Source of the DNA: Cyanophora paradoxa
Lineage: Eukaryota > Glaucocystophyceae > Cyanophorales > Cyanophoraceae
Direction: 5' to 3'
DNA length: 64,000 bases
Assembly: GCA_004431415.1 (NCBI GenBank)
Contig: QPMI01000063.1
Span: 153,210 to 217,209 of the forward strand
The position numbers and the translations under genes were made by a program. Shown here in pieces: positions 10,808 to 22,600 of the stretch. The notes below the pieces were generated by a model. The model had not been told where the DNA came from. It ran no database searches and saw nothing but the letters and a program-made list of their open reading frames with translations. The stretch's first letter is position 1; each line of letters starts with the position of its first letter.

Positions 10808-13800
10808 TCAGCCGGCGGCGGCGCTGAGCTCCTCCTCGCCCTCGCCCCATGCCTCGCCCCCGCCCTCGCCCCCGGCGGCAGCGGCCATCTCCAGCGCCGT
10901 CACGTCCTCCAGCGTGATCTGCCCCGCCGCGAGCCGTGAGAGAGCGACATTGCGCGAACGGACGGGGGCTCTAGGCCGAGCTGCCCGGCTGTGCGGAGGC
11001 GACATCGCATTGCGCGAACGGACGGGGGCTATGGGCCGGGGCGGGCGCACGAGGTCGGCGCGGGGGTCGGCGGCCGCGACGCGCACGAGGATCCGCTCGC
11101 CCAGCGCCGCCTGCCGCGCGATCCGCATGCTGCCCCCGCGCCCGCGCCCGATCAGATCGTATCATATCAGATCTGATCCGATCAGATCGGATCTGACCTG
11201 AACTCGAGGCCGAGGTCCTCGAGGATGACGGAGGCGACGGGGCCGCCCTCGCGCACCCACCGCAGCACCACCGCCGAGTGCACCTTCTCCGCCCCTGCGC
11301 ACGCCCCGAGCGGCGTGAGCCACCGCCGAGTGCACGTTCAAGGCGGGGCGGGCCGGCTGACCCTCGCGGCGGAGGTACTCGAGGGCCCAGTAGCGGTTCG
11401 TGGCGCGCTCCACCGACGAGGCCTCCCCCTGCGAAGGGGAAGGCGGAGGGTTTGAAGGGGCGGAGTTGGCGGAGGGGGCGGGGCGGGGCGGACGGAGGAG
11501 ACGGCGGCGGCGGCGATGGCGTTCCGCATCTCGTCCCCCGTCAGCGGCGGCTCCCGCCCCTACACACGCAGAACCAGCAGTCAGCGGGGAGGGCCGAGGC
11601 GGGAGGGCCTCGGGGGCGGAGGCACCAGGATGTGTGCCTTGAGCTGGTAGTGGACGAGTAGGTCGCCGTAGCGCCGGATGGGCGACGTGCACTGCACGTA
11701 GCACTCCAGCCCCAGCGACGCGTGCCGCTGCCGGAAGCCGGGGGTGAGCGCACTGGGCAGAGAAGCCGAAGGGGGCGGGAGGACCTGGGGGTGCAGGGTG
11801 ACGCCCGACTTGGGCATGCAGCGCCGCACCGCCGCCCCCCGCACCTGCGCAGACGGCGGGGCGCTCAGGGTGGGCAGGAGGGGGCGGCGCGCGGGGCGCG
11901 GGGCGCGCCCAGGGGTGCCCGAGGGCGTCGAGGGCCTCGTCGCTGGGCAGCTCAGGCTGCGGCTGCGCGCGCGGCCCGAGGTCACGCGGGACGGCATGGA
12001 AGCGAGGCCTGGGCGGGGGCACCTGGTGGCGGTAGGGGAGGGGGATGGCGTGGCGGGCGCCGTAGCGGCCGGCGAGCTCCCCGCACGCGATCATCATCTC
12101 CGCCACCAGCTGCCCCCGCCCTCAGCGAGAGGAAGGGGGGGAGGGGCGGGGAGGGGGTACGCGCGCCTGGCGGGCCTCGCCGATCTCGAGGACCTCGCAC
12201 GTGACCTGCGCCGCCCGCCCGCCCGGGCCGGGCCGGTCAGAGAGGGCCGGCGCCGCCGCGGGAGCCGCCAGCAGATCTAAGCAAGCTCCGTCGCCCGCCC
12301 GGCGCACCTCCATCTCGTCGCCCTCGCCGCGGACGGCGACGCGCCCCTCCGGCATCCCGATCGTCACCGCGCCCCGCCCCTGCACCCGCGCCCGCCCGCC
12401 CCGCCGCCTCAGCGGTTCCCTCGGGCGGGGCGGGGCGGGCGGACCTCGCGCCAGCGCTGGCGGAGGCGCGCGGCGTCGGCGAGCGCCTGCAGGTCCTCTG
12501 CGGCACCGCCGGCGCCGGCATCGGTCAGCTTCGGGATCGACGGAAGGGTTCGGGATCGAAGGAAGGGTTCGGGATCGAAGAAAGGAGGGCGGGGCACCCT
12601 CGGCGGCGAGCTCGAGGGCCTCCTCGACGTCCTCGTACGTGAAGCGCGTCGCCGGCCGCACCCGCGTCACACGGATCTGAGAAGGAGAAGGGCAGAGCTC
12701 AGAAGGGCGAAGAACGGGGGGAGGACGGCGGGCTGGGGGCGCCTCGTAGTCGTCGGCGATGGCGCCGTCCTCCTCCAGCGTGAACGCGAACGAGAGCGCC
12801 TCGCACACCTGGGGCCGGCGGAGAGGCGGGGCGGGGCGCTGTTGGGCGGGGCCAAGAGGAGGAGGAGGGCGGGCAGGGCGGGCGGGCCTGGTTGGCCCGA
12901 AGAGACATGCAGCCCGTCGCCAGCTCGTACGGGAACATCGGGATCGGGCCCTACCGAAAGAGGGGGGAGGGGGGAGGGCCAGTGAGGGAGGGGTACGGCG
13001 GCCTGATAGGTGCAGGGAGGGGTTCGGACCGTGGGGAGGTACACCGTCGTCGCCCGCCTCCTCGCCTGCGCGGCGACGGGGTACGTCGAGAGAGGCGGGG
13101 GGGGGGCGAGGGGGAGGGGGGCACCTCGACGTCGAGGGGGTCGCCGAGGCGTACCCAGCGGCTCGGGTCGGCGATGTGCACCCAGATGCGGAAGCGCCCG
13201 CCCTCCAGCCTCTGCGCACGACGGGCCCGCCGCCTTCAGGCCCACGCTCGCTACGCTCAGCTCTGCGGGCGGACCTCTATGCTCAGGCCGTCGTCGATCT
13301 CCTCCGTCTCCGCGTCGTCCACCGTGAAGACCTGCGCCCAGCTCGAGTCGGGCCGGGCCGGGCCGGGGGCGTGGGCGAGGGGGGGTACGCGTGCGCACGC
13401 GGTGGTGGGTGAGGTCGAGGCGCTCGGCGGCCGCCTCGTCGGGTACCCCCTCCTCCGTGAACGAGCCCAGGGGCGGGATCGAATCCGGGAACGACGTCGG
13501 GATGCCCTGCGAGGGTATTGAGGCGAGGTAGGGGAGGAGGAAGTGCCGGGGGGTACGGCGCACGGCCTTGCGGAGGGCGATGTTCTCGTGGGGGGACCAG
13601 AGGCCGGCCCGCACCAGCGTCTCGAAGGCGGCCGACTGCACGGGGGGCCGCCCCACCGCGTGCAGCACCTGCGCGGGCGTTGAGGGGTAGGCGGAAGCGA
13701 GGGGGGTACAGGCGGGGCGGCACCTCGAGGCTCCGGCTCCGGGCCGCGCCGGCGTCCTCGCCGAACATCGCGAACCTGGAGGGGGGGGTGGGGAGCTGGA

Positions 13801-14611
13801 TCGTGTACTCCGGCGGGGCCGGGCGCCGGCGCCGGCGCGCGCGCACTCTTCCATCCAGGAGAGGCGCTGGCGATCCTCGTCGGACCAGTGGGAGGCGGGG
13901 ACGGCGCCCTCCGCCTCGAACGCCGCCCGCAGCTTCCCCACGAACGACTCGAACTCGAGCGCCCGCGACGCCTCCGCCGCCGCCACCGTCCGCAGCTCCT
14001 CCACCAGCGCCGGCGCCCGCACCTCGTACTGCGTCCCCACCTGCCCCCCTTGAGAAAGAAAGGAAAGGAGAGAAAAAGGAAAGGAAAGGAAAGGAAGGAA
14101 CCTTTGCCTTGAAGAAGAAGCGGTCCTCCTGGAGGAGGCTGTGGACGGCGTAGAGCTCGTGGGGGCCCGTGGAGGAGAAGATGAGCTCCGCCAGCTCCGC
14201 CACCTCGACCACCGCGCCGCCCGCGCCCGCCCCGCCGTCCGTGAGGTAGTCCCACGCAAGCTCCAGCGCCGCGCTCCCCTCCGCCTCGCCCAGCTCCCGC
14301 GCCTGCGCCGCCGCGCCGGCGCCGGTCAGGGGCGCTTCCGGGCGGGCGGGCGGGCGGGCGCGGCCGGTCGCCGCGGGGGAGCCGCGCGCCTTACTCGCGA
14401 ACGGGGCGACGTCGGCCGGCTTGAGGCCCGCGCAGCCGGGCGGGATGAAGGAGATCTGCTTGGGGTGCACCGAGGCCGCCTTGCCGGCGCCGTCGGCGAT
14501 GAACCAGTTGCGCTTGCCGTCCTTCTTCTCGAGCACGCCGAGCTTGCGGTCTCCGGACGTGCGGTACTCCACCAGCAGCCCCGGCGCGAGGCGCACCTGT
14601 ACGCGCGCCAA
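10808..14611 (-). CDS. RNR1: RNB-domain 3'-5' exoribonuclease, RNR1 type (organellar)
   Basis: A many-exon minus-strand gene encoding an RNase II/RNB exoribonuclease, colinear with plant organellar RNR1. In order: N-terminal domain LLVEYRTSGDRKLGVLEKKD and WFIADGAGKAASVHPKQISF; helical region (WDYLTDGG, ELYAVHSLLQEDRFFF); PTSFPDSIPPLG; the RNB signature VDDAETEEIDDGLS with its metal-binding aspartates; WVHIADPSRWV; MFPYELATGCMSLRAN; ALSFAFTLEEDGAIADDYE; YEDVEEALELAAEG; AEMMIACGELAGRYG; AIPLPYRHQ; and CTSPIRRYGDLLVHYQLKA with the catalytic Arg. The C-terminal part (GERILVRVAAADPRADL, then ITLEDVTALEM) is the S1-like end. Role: processing and decay of organellar rRNA and mRNA. The first coding exon is unresolved: the clear frame begins at a CAG acceptor near 14,600, and an upstream exon with ATG and targeting peptide is expected between 14,620 and about 15,010. 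Stop at 10,808-10,810. Confidence 0.9.
10948..11030. repeat. 60-bp tandem duplication inside an RNase-gene intron
   Basis: The 23-mer starting CATTGCGCGAACGG occurs at 10948-10970 and identically at 11008-11030, with similar flanks. The intron lies between the exon ending ADPRADL and the one starting ITLEDV. Confidence 0.85.
12530..12585. repeat. 19-bp triple tandem repeat in an RNase-gene intron
   Basis: Three successive copies of TTCGGGATCGAnGGAAGGG start at 12530, 12549 and 12568, the last one slightly diverged. It lies between coding segments of the minus-strand RNase gene. Confidence 0.85.
14052..14101. repeat. Purine/pyrimidine strand-asymmetric tract in an RNase intron
   Basis: The + strand is almost pure GAAAG/GGAAA repeats. 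On the coding (minus) strand this is a long pyrimidine tract starting just inside the intron whose donor follows FFFKAK. Confidence 0.7.
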
Positions 14612-14650
14612 GGGACGTGAGATTCTTAGCCGCCAGCGCGCTGCGGCTAG

Positions 14651-15010
14651 CTAGGCGCCCGCAGCGGGCGGGATCGCGTTGCGCACTCCCAGGACGACGT
14701 CCTCGTCGGCCTTGTCCTTCGCCGCAGCGATCGGGGGGAGCGGGGCCGGGATCGGGCGCTGCGGCCTCGGGAGCTCGATGCGGGCCCATCCGCGCAGGTG
14801 CGGCGCGAAGACCACGCGCTGCCGGTCGGGGCGACCCGCACAGAGGTCGAACGACTGCCTCGCGGCGCCGCAGGCCCGGTTCGCCGCAGGCTGACGGCTC
14901 GAGGCCGGGCGGCCAAGCGGCTCGACGCACGCGGCGGCGGGCTGTTCCGGCTGCAACGAGGGCGCCGCGCGCGGCGCCTGGAGCGCCGCTGGCCCGCCGA
15001 AGCTCGCCAT
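14651..15010 (-). CDS. Hypothetical 119-aa Pro/Ala-rich protein or 5' exon of the RNase gene
   Basis: A continuous minus-strand frame from the ATG at 15010 to a TAG at 14651-14653 reads MASFGGPAALQAPRAAPS at the start and DEDVVLGVRNAIPPAAGA at the end. The N-terminal half lacks acidic residues and is rich in Ala, Pro, Arg and Gln, like an organellar presequence. The end is only about 40 nt from the first certain RNase exon. It could therefore supply the missing start and targeting peptide of the RNase through an unrecognised splice, or be an independent small gene. Open frames are common by chance at this GC content, so confidence is low. Confidence 0.3.
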   Translation of the reverse strand: MASFGGPAALQAPRAAPSLQPEQPAAACVEPLGRPASSRQPAANRACGAARQSFDLCAGRPDRQRVVFAPHLRGWARIELPRPQRPIPAPLPPIAAAKDKADEDVVLGVRNAIPPAAGA

Positions 15011-15867
15011 CCCGCGCCTTCTTCTGCTTCTTCCCCCCTCGCTTCTTCCCCCCTCTCGCGCTTCCCCCTGGTTGCGCGGCGCCCAGCCTCGCCGCGCGAT
15101 GGCGCAGCTCCGGCTTGCTGGTTCGGTCACAGCAAATGAACCGGGCGGCCCGCCGCTGCCCCTGGCGCTGTTCGCCGGAGGGGGCACTCATTCGGAGCTG
15201 GCTCGACGAAGGCAGCCCGGGTGCGCGCAGCGCGGCGCGAATCCCCCGAAGCTCCGCTAAAATTGAATGGCTGCACAGTCGGCGCGCCCCGCATCCCCAG
15301 GCTGGCTGGCTCGCGGGCGCGGGCTGCGCGCGCGGCGATCCTGGAGGCAGCGCGATCATCGCGTTCGCTCCTAGCGTTGGCGCGATCATCGCGTTCGCTC
15401 CGAGCGTCGGCGGCGTCTTCAGCAACCAGCGCGCGCAAGCAAGCGCCCGATCGGCAGCTTCCCGCGCATCGCCCGCGGCCGCCGACTTGAACCGCGGGCG
15501 GCGGCGCTCCCGGCCAGGCCCCAGCCACCCATCCATCAGCTTCGAAGCCGGCAGCGGCTTCCGCTGCGCACGATCGGCCAGCCCGCGCTGCGCGCTCGGC
15601 CCGGCCGCCGCGCTTGACCCGTGTAGAGGGCAGCGAGCGGCGATCCGCCCGGTTGCGGGCGGGGCGCTGCAGGCGAGCCGAAGAGTTCTCCTGTTCGGAG
15701 ACCGAGTCAGAGCGCCCAGCGCCCCGCCCGTCTCACCCAGGTGCGCCCCAGCACCCTTCGTACACTGAACCCCCCTCGAGCCCCCGCGCCGCCGCCCCGC
15801 GCGCAGGGGCGAGGGCGGGTCGGGGGACTGCCTCTGCAGCTTCGCCGCGCGGCGGGCGGCCCGGGGT
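15011..15867. other. GC-rich region without an assignable gene
   Basis: Open frames exist on both strands but none has recognisable content. It should include the 5' end of the repeat-protein gene that follows. A 2 x 30-bp tandem duplication lies at 15351-15410. Confidence 0.4.
15351..15410. repeat. 2 x 30-bp tandem duplication
   Basis: The unit starting CGCGATCATCGCGTTCGC is repeated once with two base differences (CCTAGCGTTGG against CCGAGCGTCGG). If translated it gives a 10-residue repeat on either strand. Confidence 0.85.
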
Positions 15868-18819
15868 ATCACTCTCGCCGAGTTCCTCGAGTCGAAGCGC
15901 TCCGAGTTCCGAATGGTCGCCTCCCTCGCGAACCGGGTTCGATTCCCCCCCGGCCCGTTCCGTCTCCCCGGTCCGGTTCGACTCCGGCCGCAGGCGGACT
16001 TCCGCGTGCTGGGGCGGGAGTACCCCGCCCTGCTCCGCTCCGTCGAGGCGTACCTCCTCGTATCCCTCCTCCAGCTCCGCACCGCCGCCGACCTCGCGGT
16101 GCACCCGTACCCCCCCACCCGTGACCCGGCGCCCTCCTCGCATCATCATCTGATCCGGTACCCCCGGCCCGTCGCAGCCCCCGGGCCCGAGCTCGCGCGC
16201 GTCGCTCCGCGCGATCGAGGCCGAGCGGCACTTCTTCGAGATGCAGCTCTGCAACGCGCGTACCCCCCGCCCTTGCGGTCGTACCCCTCTAACTTCCCTT
16301 TCGCGTTCAGGTCCGCGACCGGCGGGAGGCGGAGGTGGACGAGCTCATGCGCCTCGTAGAGGTGGGGCTGTACCCCCCCCCGGCGAGTCTTCCCCCGTTC
16401 TGAATCGGGGTACCCAGGCGGGGGAGGCGGAGGGGGACGCGGCGCTTGCGGCGCTCGCGGCCGACGCGATGGCCCTCGCCGCGCCCGTCGCCGGTTCGGA
16501 TCCCCGCGGGGCCTCTTTCATCTGAGCGTCGCCCCGCGCCCACGGTCCGCAGGGGACCCGCGGGAGGAGCCGGTGCCGCAGCGGCTGCGGGCGCGCCTGA
16601 GGGACCCCACCGTCCGCTTCTGGCGGCGCAAGGGGCCCGCCGCCGCGCCCGGCATTCCCATCCTCTTCCCGGTCCGTCCGCCCCCTCCCGGGGCGGAGCG
16701 GCATCTCTTTCTTACGCTCCTTACGCCCCGCGCATGCGCAGGGCGAGGAGCCGACCCCGCCGCCGCCCGCCGCCGACGCCGAGGCGGGCCCCTCCGCCCC
16801 GGCGACTGCGGCTGCGCGGGAGGCGGAGGGGGCGCCCCTGCGGGGGGTGCCGGAGCTGGTGGAGGCGAAGCGCACCGAGCTCCAGCGCCTCGCCGCCCTC
16901 CTCGAGGGTCCGCCCCAGCCCGCCCGCCCCGCCCCCTCTAGGGCCGCGCCAGGGCCCTCTGGAGCGCATTCGCGCTTAGCGTAGAGCGGCCCGCCCCGCC
17001 CTCCTCGCCTGACGGCCGGCTGGCTGCGGGGCGCAGGGATGCGGGCGGGGGCGGGCCCCGAGGAGTACGACGCGGCGCTGCGGGGCGCCGAGGCCTACGC
17101 GGCCGTCTCCCTCCTCCAGGCCCGCCCCGCGCCTGATCCCCACTTCCCTCTCTCCCGCCGATTGTGAGGCCGCCCCGTCCCCGCGCAGATCGACGCCGTC
17201 GCCGAGGCCGTGGTACCCCCCCCCCCACCTTCCCCCCACCATCTCGACCCCCTGCCTCACGAGCCAACGCAGGCGGAGCGGCTGGGGCCGGGCCACGGGT
17301 GGGCGGGGCGCCTGCGCGGCCTCCGCGCCGCCTTCGCCGAGCACCGCGACGCCCTCCTCGTGCGCCGTACCCCCCGGCGGCCCGGGGGCCCCGTCCCCGC
17401 CGACCGCAAAGGCAATCTAGAGCCGCCGGCCCTCCCCACCCTCCGCTCCTACCCCCCTCTCTACTCCCCACCCCCCTCCCAGGAGCCGCTGCAGGCATTT
17501 TAGGCTAGACCTGGGGCCCCGCCTCTGTAGAAGGCCCCTCCCCAAGCCTCTTCCGACGCGGGCTGGGGGCCCTCCGCAGGGGCGCGAGGCCAGCGAGCGC
17601 GCCGACGTCGAGGTGCCGCACCCGTCCCCATGCACCGCCGCCCCCGCCCGACTCCGCCCTCCCCGCCCCCGCCGCAGGGTCTGATCGAGCAGGCGGAGTT
17701 CGAGGACGAGGAGTACGAGGACGAGCCGGCCCTCTGCTCCCTGGCGCACCGGCGGGGCATCCTCGGGCGGCCTCTGGCCGAGGACCCCAGGCGCGCAGTC
17801 CCGCCCCGGCCAGAGCAAAGCCGAGCCGCGCAGAGCTCGGCCCGGCTGAGCGGATGGGCCGGCAGGGAGGAGCCGGTGCCGGGGGCGATCGGGGCGCTGC
17901 TGCACGCGTGCACGGCGCGCTTCTGGGCCGGCGAGGCCCCCGCTGTCGGGCCCGAGCTCCTCGCCGCCCTCGAGGCCCGCCCCCGCCCTTGCTCTCCGCT
18001 TACTCTTTTGCTTATTCTTCGCCGCAGGCGATGCGGACGGCGGACGGGGGCGCCCCCGAGGACCCCGGCTGGCACGAGGAGGAGCCGGTGCCGCACCCCC
18101 CAGCGTTCAGAGGCCCGCACCCCTCTGACGGGGCGGCAGGCGTGCCCGGTGGAGGCGAAGAAGCGGCGGGAGGCGCGGAAGGCGGAGGTCGGGCGGGTCG
18201 CGGCGCTGGTCGAGGCGGAGGGCGCCGGGCCCCCCGAGTGCGAGCGCGTCGAGGTCCGCCCCGGCCCGCCCCGGCTCGAACCCCCCCGGGTCCCTTTCTT
18301 CATCCTGAACCCTCCCCTCGGGCAGCTCCTGCGGGGGGCGGAGGCGTACGTCGCGGTCTTCCGCATGCAGCGCCGCCCGGTGCGTTGTACCCCTCTTCCA
18401 AAGAACCCCTTGCGCTCCGCTCGGGCCGACGGCCCGCGGCGGCAGGCACGGGGGCAGGCGAGCCCAGCGGGGGGGGAGGAGGCGGAGGCTCTCCTGGCCC
18501 GGGTACACGAGCTGAAGGAGGCCGCCGACCAGAGCCTGGAGGTGCCGCACTGTACCCCTGCACCGCCGCCACGCCACCGCCCGACTCCGCGCCCCGCGCC
18601 CCGCCGCAGGTGCTGATCGAGCAGGCCGAGTTCGAGGACGAGGAGTACGAGGATGAGCCGGCCGTCTGCTCCCTCGCGTACAGGCGCCGCGCGCTGCGGG
18701 ACCCGCTGCGCGCCGACCCGCGCGACGAGTCGCTGCCCGGGCGGCTCCGGTCTGTGCTCCTGCCCTCCACCCTCCGCTTCTGGCTGCGCGAGAGCGCCCC
18801 GGTGGGCCCCCGGCAGTGA
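15868..18819 (+). CDS. Unrecognised protein with three tandem internal repeats
   Basis: Short exons with TACCCC-containing introns encode a protein made of three copies of one module. The first half of the module is a basic helix followed by an EAY helix: TLAEFLESKRSEFRMV with SVEAYLLVSLLQ (from ~15,868), VPELVEAKRTELQRLA with GAEAYAAVSLLQ (~16,842) and AEVGRVAALVEAEG with GAEAYVAVFRMQ (~18,140). The second half has an acidic block and a C-terminal helix: EEPVPQRLRARLRDPTVRFW in copy 1; LIEQAEFEDEEYEDEPALC then EEPVPGAIGALLH in copy 2; LIEQAEFEDEEYEDEPAVC then ESLPGRLRSVLLPSTLRFW in copy 3. The last frame ends at the TGA at 18817-18819. The start is not resolved and lies upstream of 15,868. 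Residues are strongly helical and charged, with no membrane segment. I do not recognise the family. An alternative last exon reading to 19012 (Ala/Pro-rich) is possible. Confidence 0.7.
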
Positions 18820-19681
18820 CTGCTGGATTCTCGTCTTTGCTGAAGGGCTCCGGGGCATGCAGAGGGCGACTGGGGGTCGCACCAAAGCGGACCCCCCATC
18901 GCCAGCGCCGGCGCCGGCCGCGGCGCCCGCCCCGCGGCGGCGGTCCGAAGCGGGGGCGGCGGGTGCCGGCGCCGGCTCCGCCCGGAGGCGGGAGCCGGGC
19001 CTGAGCATCTGAACTTGAGATCCACGAATACTAGGCTCAGATTCAGACGAGCCGCAAATTTTGGTTCGCTATATGCAATTGGTAGGGCTTGCGATTCAGG
19101 GCCAATCATTGAATGGTCACGAATTTAACGTAAACGTAGCTAAAGTTTTCGAATCAGGCTTCAAAGAAATTCTCGATCAACTAACTATCTAGCTATCTGG
19201 CTCTCGAATCGGGCAGGCCACGAAGCAGGGGATATGGCGCGCATGGTTGCCGGGGGCAGAGGCAGAGGGCCTGGGGGTGGGGGCCCACTCGGGGGAGGGC
19301 GCGCGGGGTGCATGTACATGCGGTGCAATAAAAATTAAATTAATGGTGCACGTGGCTCACTCGCCGACGAATTACGCCCACGAGCACCTTGTGCATGTCC
19401 CGCCTCAGTGAGTATCGCATAGATCGTGTGTACAGTGTACTGTATTCTACCCGAAAGCGAAAGGCGAAAAGCTAACAACGTTTTAACAAGCGAAAAGCGT
19501 GATCTAATATTAATATTAAATGTCACCTTAAGCTTGTTTGAAAATCTAATTACTTGTTTTTGAAAATCTACTTAAGGCGCCTTGGATAATATCTAATCAT
19601 TGAATTCTGATTTATTTCCGGAGCCATGTGCACATGCATGGATCCGACGTCGACCGTCGGACGCCGCGGCCAGGACTGCAA
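18820..19681. other. Intergenic region, falling GC content
   Basis: It lies between two convergent genes. GC falls sharply after 19,020, marking the boundary between the left gene block and the surface-protein cluster. No gene supported. Confidence 0.5.
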
Positions 19682-22600
19682 TCAAGCGCGTCCCGCGGCC
19701 GCGAACAAAAGAGCGAGCGTCGCTGCAAGAAGAGCGAGCACACTCTGGGGCCCGGGGCCAGCAGAACGCGTCGCTGCTGATGAAGGCCAGTACGGCACGC
19801 CAGCGCTGCCGGCGCCGACATTGGCGTTCGTGGTGGTCACAGGGAGCGTCGACATCAGCGAGAACTGTTGAAAGCCACACGCTCATAATCAGAAGGTAAT
19901 TCCGATGGCCAAGCCCGCGAGCTGGGTCATCAGTTTCGCACCGGCGTGAGGTGGTTGCAGGTGGCGGTGTAGGCGCCGGCGGAGGCGGTGGCGGCGGAGC
20001 AGACCTCCCAGGCCTTGCTGGAGGCGTTGAAGAAGACGAGCGAGACCGCCTGGCCCGCCGCGATCGTCACGCCGCTGGCGACGGGGATCGTGAAGCCGAC
20101 CCCCGAGCCGAACTCGCTGCTCAGCTGCTTCGCCCTGCCGGCGTCGTCGAGGCCCGTCGCCGTGACGTCCAGGATCGGCGCGACGAGGCGGTAGCCCGCC
20201 GGCGGCGCGGGGAAGGACGACGCGTTCGAATACACGCGCACAAGGGCCTGTTCGGGTTTCGGAGGTAAGGGGCCCGAACAAAGGAACGGGGATATCAATG
20301 CGCACCTGGAAGTTCTTGCCACCCCAAGCGTTGGTGGGGAAGGTGATCTGTCGGGTAGAATGTATACGTAAGCACACGGAGCGCGAGCTTGAAGCAAAAG
20401 AATCAAGCACCGCCGCCCCCGGAGCGTCGGAAATGCCGCCGACAGTGACCCTAGAGCCGGCCGAGGGGCACGCCTGCTCACGAATCCGTGAGTCGAGGTA
20501 CGATGGTAAAAGACTGGCGAATGCCGCGGACCTTGAAGCCCCAGGGGTCGAACTCGGTGGCGCGCGTCGCCTGCGTGTCGCACGGCGTGTCGGGGCTGCT
20601 CAGCGAGATCTGAGTTCTGAAGGTCAGCCCCCGCACGATTCCGACGGCCCCGAGCCTAATGCGCGGCACCTGGGCGGCCACTTGGGTGAGGGCGGTCTGC
20701 GTCTCGGCGCGGATGGAAGCGGCGGCCGTCGAGGTGGCGGGGATCGCGGAGAGCAGACCCGAGAGGCTCGTCTGCAGGCTCTGCGCGGCACCTCGCGCTC
20801 AGCCGACATTCGGTCTCCAAATTGAGGACACCGATATCGATATCCCTCACCTTCGCATCGATTCCTGCAGTCGTTGCGAGATTCTGCGAATTCTATCATC
20901 AGAGCCCTGGAAACACAATCGATATCAATACCGCGGTAGGAGCTTTCGCACGGGGTTGGCCTTGATGACGTTCATGAGCAGGGTGGCGCCCTGAACCGCC
21001 GTGGCTTCCGAGACCGCGCCAGTCTTGGCGGCGACGGGCGCGACTGACGAGAAGAACGTGACCAGGGCTCCCGCGTTCTGCGGCCGAGGACGGAGCACAA
21101 AAATCGCGCCCTCGCATCAAAACGCGCGCGGTGGCAAGAATTCGAGGAACGTAATTAAATAATATAACGCCGATGCTGCGTACCGCGGTGTTGGTGAGAT
21201 CGACTCCCGACTTGGTTGCCTCCGTCGTCACAGCCTGTAATTTGTGGAATTTAATTGTTTCATCGGCGACCGGCAAGTTACTTCGATTCCCGTATATATA
21301 TAAAAACTCGAGGCAGCCCGCACGGTCATGACGTTGGAGACGACGGCCGAGAATGACGCGAGGAGGCTGTCGATCGCGCCGAGCGCCGCGCGGCGAAGGC
21401 GGCGGAGCTGGACGCCGGTCGCCTTGCTGTAGCGGTCCTTGAGGGTGCCGACGAGCGCCAGGATCTTGTTCATCTTCGTCGCGAAGTCGTCGCCGCTCTG
21501 CGCTCGCCGGACGCGGAAGCAATTCAGCAGACGGGGTGCGATCAAACGGTCGTGTTTTTAAAATTGAAGCAGGTCCAAGGGCGCACGTTCAGGATCGCCG
21601 TGACTTCTTTGTTGACGGCGTCCACTGCCGCCTGTGGAGAGCAGTGGGGTGTAAGGTATATTATCGATGCAAGAAACGCCGCGGCCGGCATGCGCAGCGC
21701 CCACGGACGTTGAAATCGGCGACGACGTTGCCGGTGTTGGGGACGAGCGCCTTGACCTCGACCGCTGCGGCGATCGCGAAGGCCGTCGTGCGCCCCGCGC
21801 CGTCCTCCACCGCCACGCTCAGCTTCGCCGTCCGCGTCGCCCCGCTCTGCGCACGCGCAAGATTTGCGATTCAAGTCAGCTCAGCGGCTCATTGTCACAG
21901 AGCGGATATCCTTCACATCCGGGGCGCGCACGTCGGGGAAGAAGAAGACGATGGTCTCCGTGAGGACGTCGACAGCCAGGGGCGAGCTGGAACCCTCGGA
22001 CGTCACGGTGTACTTGAGGGGCCTCGAGGCCGACTGCCACCCCGAGCACGTCACCTGCAATCGCAAGCACGCGGGTGAGTGCGCGAGTGGACCGCGCCCC
22101 GGCCCGAGTCTGCAGCATCGCGCACCGTAACCTTCTCCACGCCCGCCTGGACCGAGAGAGGGGACACAGTGCAGCTGCCACCGGACGGGGCCGCCCCCTC
22201 GCCTGACCGCAGGTGACTCGATGATGAGAAAATATATAATTAGAAAAGGTCAAATAATTACTCACTGGTGGCCACGGGTGTAGGAGTTGCAACTGTCGTC
22301 CTGCATTACCACGCAAATTAGATATATAGCAAGACTTCGAATCATACAGAAACGGGTGTGCGGTGCTTGCGCGCACTCCGCCATTACCACCGGTGGCGAA
22401 GGGGTCTGCGTGCGCAAAGACATGCAGTGAGCCTCTCACAGTCGGTCACAAGCTTAAGATTAAGGCAATTCCGACTACCGGAGAGGCCGTGGGAGTCGGG
22501 CTCGCCGTTGGCGACGGGCTGGCAGTCGGGCTAGGACTAGGGGTCGGCCTGGCAAGCGAGTCCGGAGTGAAAATCGGAAATGAAACGGAAATGGAACGGT

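Noticed and set aside
12122-13219. 365-codon open frame on the minus strand as one protein
   Set aside because: It is a mixture of true RNase exons and intron read-through rich in Pro and Arg.
13283-14611. 442-codon minus-strand frame as a single RNase exon
   Set aside because: Only parts of it match the RNB family; the rest reads across C-rich introns. The conserved segments jump between frames at splice sites.
14391-16118. 575-codon open frame on the minus strand
   Set aside because: It overlaps the RNase N-terminal exon in a different frame and runs antisense into the repeat-protein gene. It has no recognisable motif; long open frames arise by chance in this GC-rich sequence.
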